A DNA stretch of 50,727 bases from an uncultured Actinomycetes bacterium (GCA_937888775.1 CALAQT010000242.1:1-50727), one strand, 5' to 3'. Positions 16,637-24,836 are shown, numbered from the stretch's first letter. The notes: generated by a model not told the origin, from the sequence alone. Program-made: numbers and translations.

Positions 16637-17461
16637 CTATGTCGCCTGCGGTGCTCCGTCCAGAGCCGCGACGATCGCCTCGGCGAGCCGCTGGGGGTGG
16701 CGCTGTGGCAGCAAATGCCCGGCCCCGGGGACCAGCTCGAGCCGCGCTCCGGGAATCTGGGTGGCCAGGCGCCGCGCCGACGCGATGGGCACGATCCGAT
16801 CGTCCGCGCCGACGAGGATCGTGGTCGGTGCCGAGATCCGTGGCAGATGTTGCTCGAGGGCCGGCAGATCCTTGATCAATGTGCGCTGCTCGGCCACGTG
16901 AGCGCGCCATGAGGCCGGCTCCAGCAGCCGGCGGCTGGCGGCTTTCAGATAGTGCTCGTCCATCGACAGTCCGCCGGCTGCCAGGCGCCGCAGCGGCGAC
17001 GCCGTGAGCGCCAGCCCCACGCCGGCCAGCGCCGCGACGGTGGTCAGATAGCCGGCCACCGGCGCGGCGAGCAGGCGGTCCAAGGCGTAGAGCGAGTCCT
17101 GGTTGGCGGCCGGCGATGCCAGCACCAGGGCTCGAACGCGTTCCGGATGGTGGGCGGCCAGCCAGGCGGCGATTGCGCCTCCGAGGCTGTGTCCGACGAT
17201 CGTCGCGCGCTCGATGCCGTCGGCATCGAGCGCGCGCAGCGCGGCGGCCGCGTTGCCCGGCAGGTCCATCGGCTCGCTGGCGCCGTCCCATCCCGGCCGG
17301 TTGATCGCGATTGCGGGCGTATCCGGTCCCAGCGCGGCGATCACGCGCTCCCAGTCTCGGGCACCGCCCGGCTGGCCGTGCAGCATCAGGACCGGGCCGC
17401 GGCCGGCCGGCACCGCCCTGCCGTGAGCCCCACGGGGCTCGGGCGTGGTGACGGACACCAT
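16637..17461 (-). CDS. Alpha/beta-fold hydrolase, 274 aa
   Basis: This is an alpha/beta hydrolase with a full catalytic triad: S92 in VGHSLGGAIAAWLA, the acid in VGADDRIVP (D220/D221) and H249 in PGAGHLLP. The oxyanion motif is MLHGQPGGARDW. A cap insertion at about residues 125-190 is helical. The substrate is unknown; esterase, lactonase and meta-cleavage-product hydrolase are all possible. The ATG at 17461 lies only 19 bp from the GTG start of the divergent trehalose-phosphatase gene, so their promoters must overlap or lie inside the opposite coding start. Confidence 0.88.
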   Translation of the reverse strand: MVSVTTPEPRGAHGRAVPAGRGPVLMLHGQPGGARDWERVIAALGPDTPAIAINRPGWDGASEPMDLPGNAAAALRALDADGIERATIVGHSLGGAIAAWLAAHHPERVRALVLASPAANQDSLYALDRLLAAPVAGYLTTVAALAGVGLALTASPLRRLAAGGLSMDEHYLKAASRRLLEPASWRAHVAEQRTLIKDLPALEQHLPRISAPTTILVGADDRIVPIASARRLATQIPGARLELVPGAGHLLPQRHPQRLAEAIVAALDGAPQAT

Positions 17462-17468
17462 GAGCGGG

Positions 17469-17474
17469 CATACT
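17469..17474 (+). promoter_or_regulatory. -10-like CATACT box before otsB
   Basis: CATACT is 6 nt upstream of the GTG at 17481 with no Shine-Dalgarno between, as expected for a leaderless start. It lies inside the 19-bp gap between two divergent genes. Confidence 0.4.
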
Positions 17475-17480
17475 AGAGCG

Positions 17481-18290
17481 GTGACGTCAGCGCTCCTGTC
17501 AGACGCGCTCGCGCCGCTCCGAGCGAATCCTGGGCGCGCCGCGATTCTGCTCGACATCGACGGCACGCTTTCGCCGATTGTCGAGAACGCGGCGGACGCC
17601 CATGTGCCGGAGACCACGCGTCAGCTGTTGATCACGATCGCGCGGCGGTACGGCCTCGTAGCCTGCGTCAGCGGGCGGCGGGCCTCGGAGGCTCGTGCGA
17701 TGGTCTCGATCGGCGCGATCTCGTATCTTGGCTCCCACGGCGTCGAGCTGCTGCGCGCGGGCTGGACGGAGGCAAAGTTCGACCCGGGCGTCGAGGACTG
17801 GGTCCGCCGGATCCGCGAGTTCGGCCGCGAGGCCGACACCTCTGACCTGCGCCGGCGTCGCGTCAGGCTGGAGGACAAGGGCGCGATCGTCGCCTTTCAC
17901 TGGCGCGGTGCCGCCGACGAGGAGGCGGCCAAAGCCGCGATCGACGTCGTGGCCGCGCGCGCCGAGGCAGCGGGCCTGCGCACCCACTGGGGGCGCAAGG
18001 TGCTCGAGGTCCGGCCCCCGATCAAGATGAACAAGGGCGAGGGAATCCGGGTGCTGCTGGCCGGCGCGAGCCAGGAGATCAATACGGCGCTTTACGTCGG
18101 CGACGACTCGACCGATCTCGATGCTTTCCGGGTACTGACCGAGCTGGTGGCCGAAGGTCGCCTGGCGCAAGCGGTCCGGGTGGGGGTCAGCTCCGAGGAG
18201 GGGCCTTCGGCGATCGCGGCCGAGGCCGACCTGGTGGTTGACGGTCCGGACGGCGTGCAGGAACTGCTCGCGGCTCTGATCGCCGAGTGA
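17481..18290 (+). CDS. otsB: Trehalose-6-phosphate phosphatase, 269 aa
   Basis: This is a HAD-superfamily phosphatase of the OtsB type, which dephosphorylates trehalose 6-phosphate to trehalose. Motif I is LLDIDGTLSPIVE (nucleophile Asp and acid Asp). SGRRASEARAMV follows, with LGSHGVELL typical of OtsB. The cap carries WGRKVLEVRPPIKMNKGEG and motif IV is YVGDDSTDLDAFR. The start is GTG 17481; GTG 17445 and ATG 17460 are in frame but overlap the divergent hydrolase gene. No otsA (synthase) is adjacent. The gene is followed after 6 bp by a membrane protein gene. Confidence 0.92.
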   Translation: MTSALLSDALAPLRANPGRAAILLDIDGTLSPIVENAADAHVPETTRQLLITIARRYGLVACVSGRRASEARAMVSIGAISYLGSHGVELLRAGWTEAKFDPGVEDWVRRIREFGREADTSDLRRRRVRLEDKGAIVAFHWRGAADEEAAKAAIDVVAARAEAAGLRTHWGRKVLEVRPPIKMNKGEGIRVLLAGASQEINTALYVGDDSTDLDAFRVLTELVAEGRLAQAVRVGVSSEEGPSAIAAEADLVVDGPDGVQELLAALIAE

Positions 18291-18296
18291 TCGCCA

Positions 18297-18848
18297 GTGA
18301 GGTTTGCCGACTTCCTGCGCGCGACCGTGCTGATCAGCGCGGCGGCCGCCAGCGTGCTCGCCGCGGTGACGCTGGCTGGCGCCGCCGGCGCCAGCGACGA
18401 TCTCGTCGTGCCGGTGGCCGCCGGCTGGTGGGTGCTGGCAGGGCTGATCGGGAGCTGGTTCGGTCGGCGCGGTGAGACTTCGCCGCCGATCGCCTCGCTG
18501 CTGGCCAGCGCGCGGATGCAGATGACGCTGCCTGAGGTCAACCCCGGCCGCACGGTGCTCAACCGTCTGTGGCCTCTGCTGCTGTGCACCGTCGGCGCCG
18601 GCGCGCTCGGCTTCGCCCTGCCTCAGGTGCCGGCGATCGCGACGGGCTTTGCGATCATCTGGTCGCTCGCCTGGCGACGCCAGGGCTCCGCGGTGACCGC
18701 GATCGAGGAGCGGGACGGGGCACGTTTCTACGTCGAGCAGACCTCGCCGCTGCATCCGATCAAGCTCGTGCGCACCCCCGGCTTTCGCTCCAACCTGTTC
18801 GAGCTCAACGGCGCCTCCGGCCACCGTCAGGCCTCTCCACGACACTAG
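18297..18848 (+). CDS. Membrane protein of unknown function, 183 aa
   Basis: I do not recognise the family. Two pairs of hydrophobic helices are visible: residues ~5-28 and 38-55 (LISAAAASVLAAVTLAGAAG, then AGWWVLAGLIGSWFG), and ~93-112 and 115-125 around LWPLLLCTVGAGALGFALP. Between them is a conserved-looking loop LASARMQMTLPEVNPGRTVL. The C-terminus is soluble (EERDGARFYVEQTSPLHPIK). The GTG start lies 6 bp after the otsB stop, so it is probably co-transcribed and possibly coupled. A role in the envelope is only inferred from position. Confidence 0.7.
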   Translation: MRFADFLRATVLISAAAASVLAAVTLAGAAGASDDLVVPVAAGWWVLAGLIGSWFGRRGETSPPIASLLASARMQMTLPEVNPGRTVLNRLWPLLLCTVGAGALGFALPQVPAIATGFAIIWSLAWRRQGSAVTAIEERDGARFYVEQTSPLHPIKLVRTPGFRSNLFELNGASGHRQASPRH

Positions 18849-18852
18849 CGCC

Positions 18853-18887
18853 GTGATTCAGAAATTGCTCCCGAGATTTTGAATCAC
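18853..18887. promoter_or_regulatory. AT-rich inverted repeat GTGATTCA / TGAATCAC
   Basis: GTGATTCA (18853-18860) and TGAATCAC (18880-18887) form a perfect 8-bp inverted repeat. It can be extended inward by a G-T and two A-T pairs, with a 12-13 nt loop. It lies directly after the membrane-protein stop and spans a possible TTG start (18879) of the glycosyltransferase gene. It may be an operator or an intercistronic terminator; no T-run follows. Confidence 0.55.
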
Positions 18888-18908
18888 GACACCAGTGCCC
18901 GGCGGGCG

Positions 18909-20003
18909 GTGCGAGCTCCTCTGACCGGCGCGGCTCCACCGGCGTCCAGCACGGTTGCGCGCTCGGGGTCACCCACCGACGTGCTGATCGTCGGTTTGGG
19001 CGCCACCAGCGGTTGGCGAACCTCGGCCGTTGAGCTCAGCAGCGCGATCGCGCGGGCGGGTGCCCACGTGCAGACGGTGATCACGGCCCGCCCGCCCGCG
19101 ATGCGCACGTTTGCGCTGACCGACCTCGTGCAGGCGCTGGCGGCGCGCCAGGCCGGCCGGCGCGCGATCGCCGCCTATCAGCCGGCGGCCATCGTCTACT
19201 GCTCGATCACCGCGGCGCTGCTGTGGCCGCGTCCTGGCGCCGTCTGGATCGACTCGATCGCCGCCGAGAACCGTCCCGGGCGCCACGGGATCTGGCAGCG
19301 CCCGGTGGAGCGCCGCCGGTTGGCCCAGGCACCTCTGGTGATGATGATGAGCGAGACCTCGCTGGCTCCGCTGCCCGGTTGGCGCCCGGACGCGCTCGTC
19401 GTCCCGGTTCCGGTCGCGAGCTCGGCTACCGGCGACGGGCTCCAGGGGGAAGGGTCCGCCGGGGCCCCCGCGGGCGACGGGATCGGCCAGGCCCCCCGGG
19501 ACCTCGCCGCGCTGACCTATGCGGCCGACCCTGACAAGCGCCGGCTGGATCTGGTGCTGGCCGCCTGGGCGCGCGCGCGGCGGGGCGATGAGACGCTGGT
19601 TGTGGCGGGCACCGAGCAGGGTCGCGGTATCCCCGGCGTGGAGGCTGCCGGCCGTCTCGCCCCCGCCGAGTACCGCGCGCTGTTGCGCCGCGCCCGCGTG
19701 TTCGTCGCCGCGCCCAAGCGCGAGGACTACGGCATCGCTCCGCTGGAGGCGCTGGCCGATGGCTGCATCCTGGTCACGACGCCGTCACGCGGACCATATC
19801 CCGCGCTGGCGCTGGCACGCGAATTGGACCCCCGCCTCGTCGCCGACGACCTCGCCGGGGCGATCCGGACCGCCCTGGACGATCCGTCTGACGGCTATCA
19901 CGAGCGCGCCCAGCGGCTGCTGGCCCCCTTTCGCCGCCAGGAGGTCGACCGCGTGATCTCCGAGCGCGTGCTGCCGCGATTGCTGCCAGGATGGGGAACG
20001 TGA
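18909..20003 (+). CDS. GT-B-type glycosyltransferase (GT4-like), ~364 aa
   Basis: The N-terminal Rossmann domain starts around DVLIVGLGATSGWRTSAVEL. The C-terminal half has the GT4 donor-site pattern: RARVFVAAPKREDYGIAPLE then ALADGCILVTTPS, where the E..G.APLEA motif binds the nucleotide sugar. TYAADPDKRRLDLVLAAWAR fits the domain linker. A low-complexity Gly/Ala insertion (GDGLQGEGSAGAPAGDGIG) separates the domains. The acceptor is unknown. The start is uncertain: TTG 18879 would place the start inside the 18853-18887 inverted repeat, so GTG 18909 is preferred. The 3' end overlaps the lgt start by 13 bp. Confidence 0.75.
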   Translation: MRAPLTGAAPPASSTVARSGSPTDVLIVGLGATSGWRTSAVELSSAIARAGAHVQTVITARPPAMRTFALTDLVQALAARQAGRRAIAAYQPAAIVYCSITAALLWPRPGAVWIDSIAAENRPGRHGIWQRPVERRRLAQAPLVMMMSETSLAPLPGWRPDALVVPVPVASSATGDGLQGEGSAGAPAGDGIGQAPRDLAALTYAADPDKRRLDLVLAAWARARRGDETLVVAGTEQGRGIPGVEAAGRLAPAEYRALLRRARVFVAAPKREDYGIAPLEALADGCILVTTPSRGPYPALALARELDPRLVADDLAGAIRTALDDPSDGYHERAQRLLAPFRRQEVDRVISERVLPRLLPGWGT

Positions 20004-20920
20004 GCCCGCTGGCGTACATCCCCAGCCCGTCTTCCAACGGCTTCAACGTCGGCCCCCTCTTCTTCCACGCCTACGGGATCGCGTACGTGTTGGCGGTCGC
20101 GGCGGCGATCGCGATCTCACGCTGGCGCTGGGCGCGGGCCGGGGGCGATCCCGATCTCATCTACGAGGTCGCGATGTGGGGCTTCCCGGCTGGTCTGGTC
20201 GGCGGGCGGATCTATTTCGACATCACCACCCCCAGCCAGGTTCCGTCCCACTGGTGGGGCGTGTTCGCGATCTGGGAGGGGGGACTCGGCATCTGGGGCG
20301 GGATCGCCGGCGGTGCGGCCGCTGGGCTGTGGATCCTGCACCGCCGTCTGAAGCGCGCCGACATCCCGCGGTTCATGGACGCGGCCGCGCCCTCGCTGCT
20401 GGTCGCCCAGGCGATCGGGCGGATCGGCAACTACTTCAACCAGGAGCTGTTCGGCAAGCCGAGCACGCTGCCGTGGGCCCTGAAGATCGACCCCCTCCAC
20501 CGCCCGCCGGGCTATGAGCAGTACGCGACCTTCCAGCCCACGTTCCTCTACGAGATGATCTGGGACCTTTCGTTTGCCGGATTCCTGATCTGGCTGGGCT
20601 ACCGGCGGCGGATCCGCCCGCCGGGGCTGTTCGCCCTCTACGTAGCCGGCTACTCGGGGTTTCGGATCTTCGAGGAGACCCTGCGGATCGACTACTCCAA
20701 TCACATCCTGGGGTTCAGGCTGAACTTCTGGGTGGCCGCATTGCTGTGCCTGGCCGGGCTGTTGTGGTTTTGGGCGATCCAGCGCGGGTGGCGCCCGAGC
20801 TGGCTGGGGGCCGGCCCGCCGTCCGACCCCCCACCCTCACCGGGCCGCTCGAGCCACCCGCCGGCCGCTCGCAGCGCCCCTCCCCGTCCGGCCCGGCCGG
20901 GCTCTCGCGGCCGGCGTTAG
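19991..20920 (+). CDS. lgt: Prolipoprotein diacylglyceryl transferase, 309 aa
   Basis: Lgt transfers diacylglycerol from phosphatidylglycerol to the lipobox cysteine of prolipoproteins in the cytoplasmic membrane. Recognisable features are an N-terminal helix with FFHAYGIAYVLAV, WEGGLGIWGGIAGG, the signature GRIGNYFNQELFGKP at about residues 140-154, TFLYEMIWDL, and the C-terminal FRIFEETLRIDYSN. About seven membrane helices are visible. The last ~45 residues form a Pro/Ser/Arg-rich tail (PPSDPPPSPGRSSHPPAARS), as in many actinobacterial Lgt proteins. The ATG at 19991 overlaps the end of the glycosyltransferase gene; GTG 20000 is possible. Confidence 0.95.
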   Translation: MGNVSPLAYIPSPSSNGFNVGPLFFHAYGIAYVLAVAAAIAISRWRWARAGGDPDLIYEVAMWGFPAGLVGGRIYFDITTPSQVPSHWWGVFAIWEGGLGIWGGIAGGAAAGLWILHRRLKRADIPRFMDAAAPSLLVAQAIGRIGNYFNQELFGKPSTLPWALKIDPLHRPPGYEQYATFQPTFLYEMIWDLSFAGFLIWLGYRRRIRPPGLFALYVAGYSGFRIFEETLRIDYSNHILGFRLNFWVAALLCLAGLLWFWAIQRGWRPSWLGAGPPSDPPPSPGRSSHPPAARSAPPRPARPGSRGRR

Positions 20921-20926
20921 ACGCGG

Positions 20927-21139
20927 TCACTGAATCGGTTCTGACTCCTGCTGGGCGGTGACCTGCGCTCGGTGGAGCTGGGGGTTGACTTGGTGCTCGC
21001 CGCTGATCGAGTCCTTGAACTCCTTGAGCCCTTGGCCGAGTGCACGGCCGGCGGTCGGTAGCCGCTTGGGCCCCAGGAACACGAGGGCCACGGCCAGGAT
21101 GACGATCAGGTGGGTGGGCTCGAGGATTCCGGTCAACAT
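20927..21139 (-). CDS. tatA: Sec-independent protein translocase TatA, 70 aa
   Basis: TatA is the oligomeric pore-forming component of the twin-arginine translocase. A short N-terminal membrane helix (IVILAVALVFLGPKRLP) with the FGPKxLP-type hinge is followed by the amphipathic helix AGRALGQGLKEFKDSIS and a short polar tail. The ATG at 21139 has a strong AAGGAG six bases upstream. No tatC is in the window. It lies downstream of and in the same orientation as a gene whose product carries a Tat signal, with a strong hairpin between them. Confidence 0.92.
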   Translation of the reverse strand: MLTGILEPTHLIVILAVALVFLGPKRLPTAGRALGQGLKEFKDSISGEHQVNPQLHRAQVTAQQESEPIQ

Positions 21140-21168
21140 GAGTTCTCCTTGCGTGAGGTGGGTGCATT

Positions 21169-21196
21169 GGCCGCGACCCGTCGCCGGGTCGCGGCC
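21169..21196. terminator. GC-rich hairpin between ferritin-like gene and tatA
   Basis: GGCCGCGACCC (21169-21179) pairs perfectly with GGGTCGCGGCC (21186-21196) across a 6-nt loop. It lies between two minus-strand genes, about 50 bp after the ferritin-like stop and 30 bp before the tatA start. There is no T-run, so it could be a terminator, an attenuator or an mRNA-processing site. Confidence 0.55.
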
Positions 21197-21245
21197 GATT
21201 TGCGGTTTAGTGGCCGCCACGGCAAATACGGCGACGACCAATTGG

Positions 21246-22457
21246 TCAGACGACCTGGCGTTGTGCGTTGTCGGCTGCTGTGGCCAGCCCCATCAGGGTG
21301 TTGAAGAACTGCGGTGACTGACCGTCGAACAGACGGTCGGCCGTGAGGGCGTTGACCGCGGCAACCGCTCCGGCGAACTGGTCCAGCGTCGGGCGCACGA
21401 CCGAGCAGGCGGGCAGGTCCGCGCTGAGGAACTCACACGGCTCGGGGAGGATCAGGTTGGTCTGGGTCGCCTCTCCACCGTGGGCGTTGAGATCGGGGAA
21501 CGTCAGGTGCGTCTCAGGGTCGACCACACCCGCCAGCGGCTGAGCTACCGCGTTGCCCGCCTTGTCGTGCCACAGCGAGAAATGATTCGTCTCGACGCCA
21601 CCGATGCTCACCACGATTCGCAGTACCTCCAGGCTCGACGCCTTGAGAGCCATCGTGCTGTACAGGCTCGAGCCGCCCTGCTCGATCATCGCGAAGTGAA
21701 AGCCGGCCGTGTTGGCGATCGCCTGCAGGCGATTCTGCTGAGCGGTGACCGGTGGCACCGGGGCCATGAGTGTCGGCGGCGTGTCCGCATCGCTTACCGG
21801 AATCGCCGGCTGCTTGTTGATCGTCACCGCCTGCGGGAACGTCGCGCCGAGGTCCGGATTGAGCGTGCTGCGATAGCGCAGGTACCAGCTCGTGTCCACG
21901 TCCAGGACCTGCAGGTTGGTCAGCCGCTTGGTCTGCTTGGCGCCGGTCGCCTTGCTGCTGGGCAGCGTGCGGAACGCATCAAGGCTGACCCCCGTATCGC
22001 CGTGCGAGCGCAGATATGCGTTGAGGAACGCGGCGTGACTTATCTCATCGTCGGCATTGTCGGATATGTACTGCGGCATGTCGCTGTCGAGGTTCTCCAG
22101 CGCGGCGATGTAGGCCGGGTTGCCTCCGTTGACACCTCCCAGCTCCGCGTACTGGATCCACAGATCGCTCTCGATCAGCTCGGCCGCGGCCAGGAAGCGC
22201 AGAATCGCGATGTCGCCGTCGGTGATGCTGTCAGCCCGAGCGATCGCTGCGCCGCTGAGCAGTGCACCGGCGGGCAGAGCCGCCGCGCCCGCCAGACCCA
22301 TACCCCTCAGAAACGAACGCCGCCCCACAACTCGCCGCCAATGCGCGTGCACATCTTCATCGAGCGACGTAGCGATTGGGGCCTCGGCCGGGACGGCCGA
22401 AAAACTGTCCTCAGAAATGATGCATCCTTCCCGTGTAGGGATCGTTTTTTGCCCCAC
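21246..22457 (-). CDS. Tat-exported ferritin-like domain protein, ~403 aa
   Basis: The N-terminus carries a twin-arginine signal: VVGRRSFLRGMGLAGAAALP, then a hydrophobic core ending ...GAAIARADS, a plausible signal-peptidase site. The mature part begins DSITDGDIAILRFLAAAELI and contains ferritin-like metal-ligand patterns: AELIESDLW, DDEISHAAFL (ExxH), and later GGVETNHFSLWHD. This fits the Ferritin_2 family of exported ferritin-like proteins. Export of a folded metalloprotein by Tat is consistent with the adjacent tatA. The start is unclear: GTG 22487, 22457 and 22352 are in frame, all upstream of the RR motif. 22457 is a compromise. The physiological role, perhaps oxidative or desiccation stress, is not shown by sequence. 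Confidence 0.8.
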   Translation of the reverse strand: MGQKTIPTREGCIISEDSFSAVPAEAPIATSLDEDVHAHWRRVVGRRSFLRGMGLAGAAALPAGALLSGAAIARADSITDGDIAILRFLAAAELIESDLWIQYAELGGVNGGNPAYIAALENLDSDMPQYISDNADDEISHAAFLNAYLRSHGDTGVSLDAFRTLPSSKATGAKQTKRLTNLQVLDVDTSWYLRYRSTLNPDLGATFPQAVTINKQPAIPVSDADTPPTLMAPVPPVTAQQNRLQAIANTAGFHFAMIEQGGSSLYSTMALKASSLEVLRIVVSIGGVETNHFSLWHDKAGNAVAQPLAGVVDPETHLTFPDLNAHGGEATQTNLILPEPCEFLSADLPACSVVRPTLDQFAGAVAAVNALTADRLFDGQSPQFFNTLMGLATAADNAQRQVV

Positions 22458-22628
22458 GCCAGGTCCCCGTGACGCCTTCGCGATCACGCCTGGTGCGGTG
22501 TCTAATCAGCCTGTGCTGCCGGCTGTAAGTGCTAGGACTCCGCTTGGGACGGTTTCCTTCCGGACGTCGCAAACGATTGCTGGACGACGAGCACCCGCGA
22601 CCGGACCGGCGACCAGCGAGCTAGTGGA

Positions 22629-24383
22629 CTAAGTCCGGTTGCGCGACCGCATGCCCTGCACAACCTCCCACGGCTTGGTGTTGGCCACCTGATCGGCGGT
22701 CAGCCAGGCCCGCCGCGCCGTGGCGATCCCGTAGCGCGCCGCGTCAAAGCCCCCCACCCGGTGGGCGTCGCAGTCGATCACGATCGACACACCCGCGGCG
22801 GCCGCCGCCCGCGCGTTGACCTCGTTCATGTCCCGGCGGTCAGGGCTGGCATTGATCTCGAGCATCGTCGCGGTCCGCGCCGCGGCCTCGATCACCCGCT
22901 CGACGTCGAACTCATACGGGTGACGGCGCTCGATCTTGCGCCCGGACAGGTGCCCGATCGCGTCGACCAGCGGATGCTCTATCGCCCGCACGATCCGCGC
23001 GGTCATCGCCTCGGCGCCCATCGCAAACGACGAGTGCACCGACGCGACGACCCAGTCGAGCAAGGCCAGCAGCTCGTCGTCGTAGTCGAGCGTCCCGTCG
23101 GGCAGGATGTTGACCTCCGAGCCGGCCAGCAGCTGGATTCCGTTGACCGAGACCGCCCGCACGGCCTCGATCTGGGCGCGCAGCCGTTCGGGCGAGACCT
23201 CGTCGCCGAACCCAAAGCTCGCCGAGTGGTCGGTGATCGCCAGGTACTCGTAGCCCGCCTCCAGTGCCGCCACTGCCATCTCCTCGATCGAGGCGGTCCC
23301 GTCCGAGGCGGTCGTGTGACAGTGCAGGTCGCCGCGCAGGTCATCGATCGTGATCAGCGTCGGGAGCCGGCCCGCCGCCGCCGCCTCCAGCTCGCCGCGG
23401 TTCTCTCGCAGCTCGGGCTCGATGTACTGCAGGCCCAGTAGCGCGTAGACCTCGGCCTCGGTCGCGCAGCGATGCGTCTGCCCGTCGGCGTCGTCCAGCA
23501 CTCCATACTCGGACACGTGCAGCCCCTTGCGCACCGCCGCATCGCGCAGGGCGACGTTGTGCTCCTTGGAGCCGGTGAAGTGCTGCAGCAGGTTGCCAAA
23601 CTGGTCCGGCGCGACGATCCGCAGGTCGACCTTCAGCCCCGTATGGGTGCGCAGGCGCACGCCGGACTCGCCCGGCGTCTGCGCCGCCTCAACCAGCTCC
23701 AGGGCGGCTGCCGCCCGGGCCAGCGCGCCCGGATCGCTGGCGGTGGCGATCACGTCGAGATCCTTGACGCTATCGGTCATCCGCCGCGCCGAGCCGGCCA
23801 GCTCGACGCGCTCGGAGGCCGGGTGCGCGCGCAGCGCGCTGATCAGCTCCTCGCCGACCGTCAGCGCCCGATTGAGCACCACCCGTCCGCCCGAGCCTCC
23901 GTTGCCGCCCTCCTGCAGCGCCGCTGCGTGCGCGTCCAGGGCGACCAGGATGCTCTCCTCGGCCTTGGGCCCAAACCCTTTGAGGGTTCGGATTCGCTGT
24001 TGCTCGGCGGCCGCTCGCAGCGACTCCAGCGAGTCGATCGAGAGCTCCTCGAACAGCCGTCGCGCGCGCTTGGGTCCGAGACCGGGCAGGCGCGTCATCT
24101 GCACCAGCCCGACCGGGAACTTCGCCCGCAGCTTTACCAGGGCGGGGATCGCGCCGTCGTCGGCGAGCGCGATCACCTTGTCCTGGATCGTCTTGCCGAT
24201 GCCGGGCAACTCGGTGGCGCGGCCCTGGCGCGCGAGCGCCGACACCGAGACGGGCGCGTCCCGGACCGCCTTGGCGGCGTTGCGGTAGGCGACGATGCGG
24301 TGGACGATCGCCCCATCGAGCTCGTACAGGTCGCCGAGTTCGTCGAGCGCGAGTGCGATCTCGGAGTTGGTGGGATCCGCCAT
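22629..24383 (-). CDS. polX: DNA polymerase/3'-5' exonuclease PolX, 584 aa
   Basis: This is a family X repair polymerase fused to a PHP phosphoesterase. Order: helix-hairpin-helix repeats (ELPGIGKTIQDKVIALADDG and RLPGLGPKRARRLFEEL, then TLKGFGPKAEESIL), the nucleotidyltransferase core with GSARRMTDSVKDLDVI near residues 196-212 (two-Asp metal site), the thumb, then the PHP domain starting DLRGDLHCHTTASDG near residue 353. The PHP domain has ITDHS, GSEVNILPDG and VIDCDAHRVGG. Length and order match bacterial PolX, which fills gaps in base-excision repair. The ATG at 24383 lies 10 nt downstream of a TAGCCT box and is divergent from thioredoxin. Confidence 0.95.
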   Translation of the reverse strand: MADPTNSEIALALDELGDLYELDGAIVHRIVAYRNAAKAVRDAPVSVSALARQGRATELPGIGKTIQDKVIALADDGAIPALVKLRAKFPVGLVQMTRLPGLGPKRARRLFEELSIDSLESLRAAAEQQRIRTLKGFGPKAEESILVALDAHAAALQEGGNGGSGGRVVLNRALTVGEELISALRAHPASERVELAGSARRMTDSVKDLDVIATASDPGALARAAAALELVEAAQTPGESGVRLRTHTGLKVDLRIVAPDQFGNLLQHFTGSKEHNVALRDAAVRKGLHVSEYGVLDDADGQTHRCATEAEVYALLGLQYIEPELRENRGELEAAAAGRLPTLITIDDLRGDLHCHTTASDGTASIEEMAVAALEAGYEYLAITDHSASFGFGDEVSPERLRAQIEAVRAVSVNGIQLLAGSEVNILPDGTLDYDDELLALLDWVVASVHSSFAMGAEAMTARIVRAIEHPLVDAIGHLSGRKIERRHPYEFDVERVIEAAARTATMLEINASPDRRDMNEVNARAAAAAGVSIVIDCDAHRVGGFDAARYGIATARRAWLTADQVANTKPWEVVQGMRSRNRT

Positions 24384-24413
24384 CTGCCCCTGTAGGCTAT
24401 TGCGAACCAGCGC

Positions 24414-24419
24414 TATACT
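24414..24419 (+). promoter_or_regulatory. TATACT -10 box of the thioredoxin gene
   Basis: TATACT ends 41 nt before the thioredoxin ATG, leaving a short leader that includes GAAGGAG (24447-24453) 7 nt before the start. No clear -35 is seen at 17 nt. The divergent polX box (TAGCCT on the minus strand, 24394-24399) is 15 bp away. Confidence 0.5.
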
Positions 24420-24460
24420 TTCTGAAGTAACTCCGCGAGCATCCCTGAAGGAGAGTGACC

Positions 24461-24784
24461 ATGGCAGGCACGGTGCAAGACGTCACCGACAACAATTTCC
24501 AGGCCGAAGTGATCGAATCCGAGCTTCCGGTGCTGGTCGACTTCTGGGCGCCGTGGTGCGGCCCCTGCCGCCGGGTCTCGCCGGTCGTCGAGGAGATCGC
24601 CAAGGAGCGTCCCGACGCTCTGAAGGTCGTCAAGCTCAACACCGATGAGAATCAGCAGACCGCGATCAAGTTCAACGTCCTGTCGATTCCCACCCTGATG
24701 CTGTTCCGCAACGGCGAGGTCGCCAAGACGGTGATCGGCGCCTACCCGAAGCGCAAGATCGAGGAGCAGATCGAGCTCGTCTAG
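24461..24784 (+). CDS. trxA: Thioredoxin, 107 aa
   Basis: This is a classical thioredoxin: the redox motif WCGPC with cysteines at positions 33 and 36 in DFWAPWCGPCRRVSP, the cis-Pro region SIPTLMLFRNGE, and KLNTDENQQTAIKFNVL. The product is a cytosolic protein-disulfide reductase, normally recycled by thioredoxin reductase (not in the window). The ATG at 24461 has GAAGGAG at good spacing and an upstream TATACT. A strong hairpin at 24793-24823 follows. It is divergent from polX. Confidence 0.95.
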   Translation: MAGTVQDVTDNNFQAEVIESELPVLVDFWAPWCGPCRRVSPVVEEIAKERPDALKVVKLNTDENQQTAIKFNVLSIPTLMLFRNGEVAKTVIGAYPKRKIEEQIELV

Positions 24785-24792
24785 CCGTCGTC

Positions 24793-24823
24793 GCGCGCGC
24801 CTCCCTTTCCGGGAGACGCGCGC
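24793..24823 (+). terminator. Hairpin terminator after thioredoxin
   Basis: GCGCGCG-C-CTCCC pairs with GGGAG-A-CGCGCGC around a short pyrimidine loop (TTTCC), with one internal mismatch. It directly abuts the TACCCT box (24824-24829) of the next gene. Confidence 0.65.
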
Positions 24824-24829
24824 TACCCT
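24824..24829 (+). promoter_or_regulatory. TACCCT leaderless -10 box
   Basis: TACCCT ends 7 nt before the ATG at 24837, and there is no Shine-Dalgarno. It starts one base after the thioredoxin terminator hairpin. Confidence 0.45.
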
Positions 24830-24836
24830 GAGCGCG

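Noticed and set aside
16343..16912. Plus-strand frame starting MTIDHSDRPAAERKAEKYLR
   Set aside because: Only the first ~25 residues look protein-like; the rest overlaps the hydrolase gene antisense and is Arg-rich.
18879..18908. TTG 18879 as start of the glycosyltransferase gene
   Set aside because: It lies inside the inverted repeat at 18853-18887 and has no ribosome-binding site; GTG 18909 is preferred.
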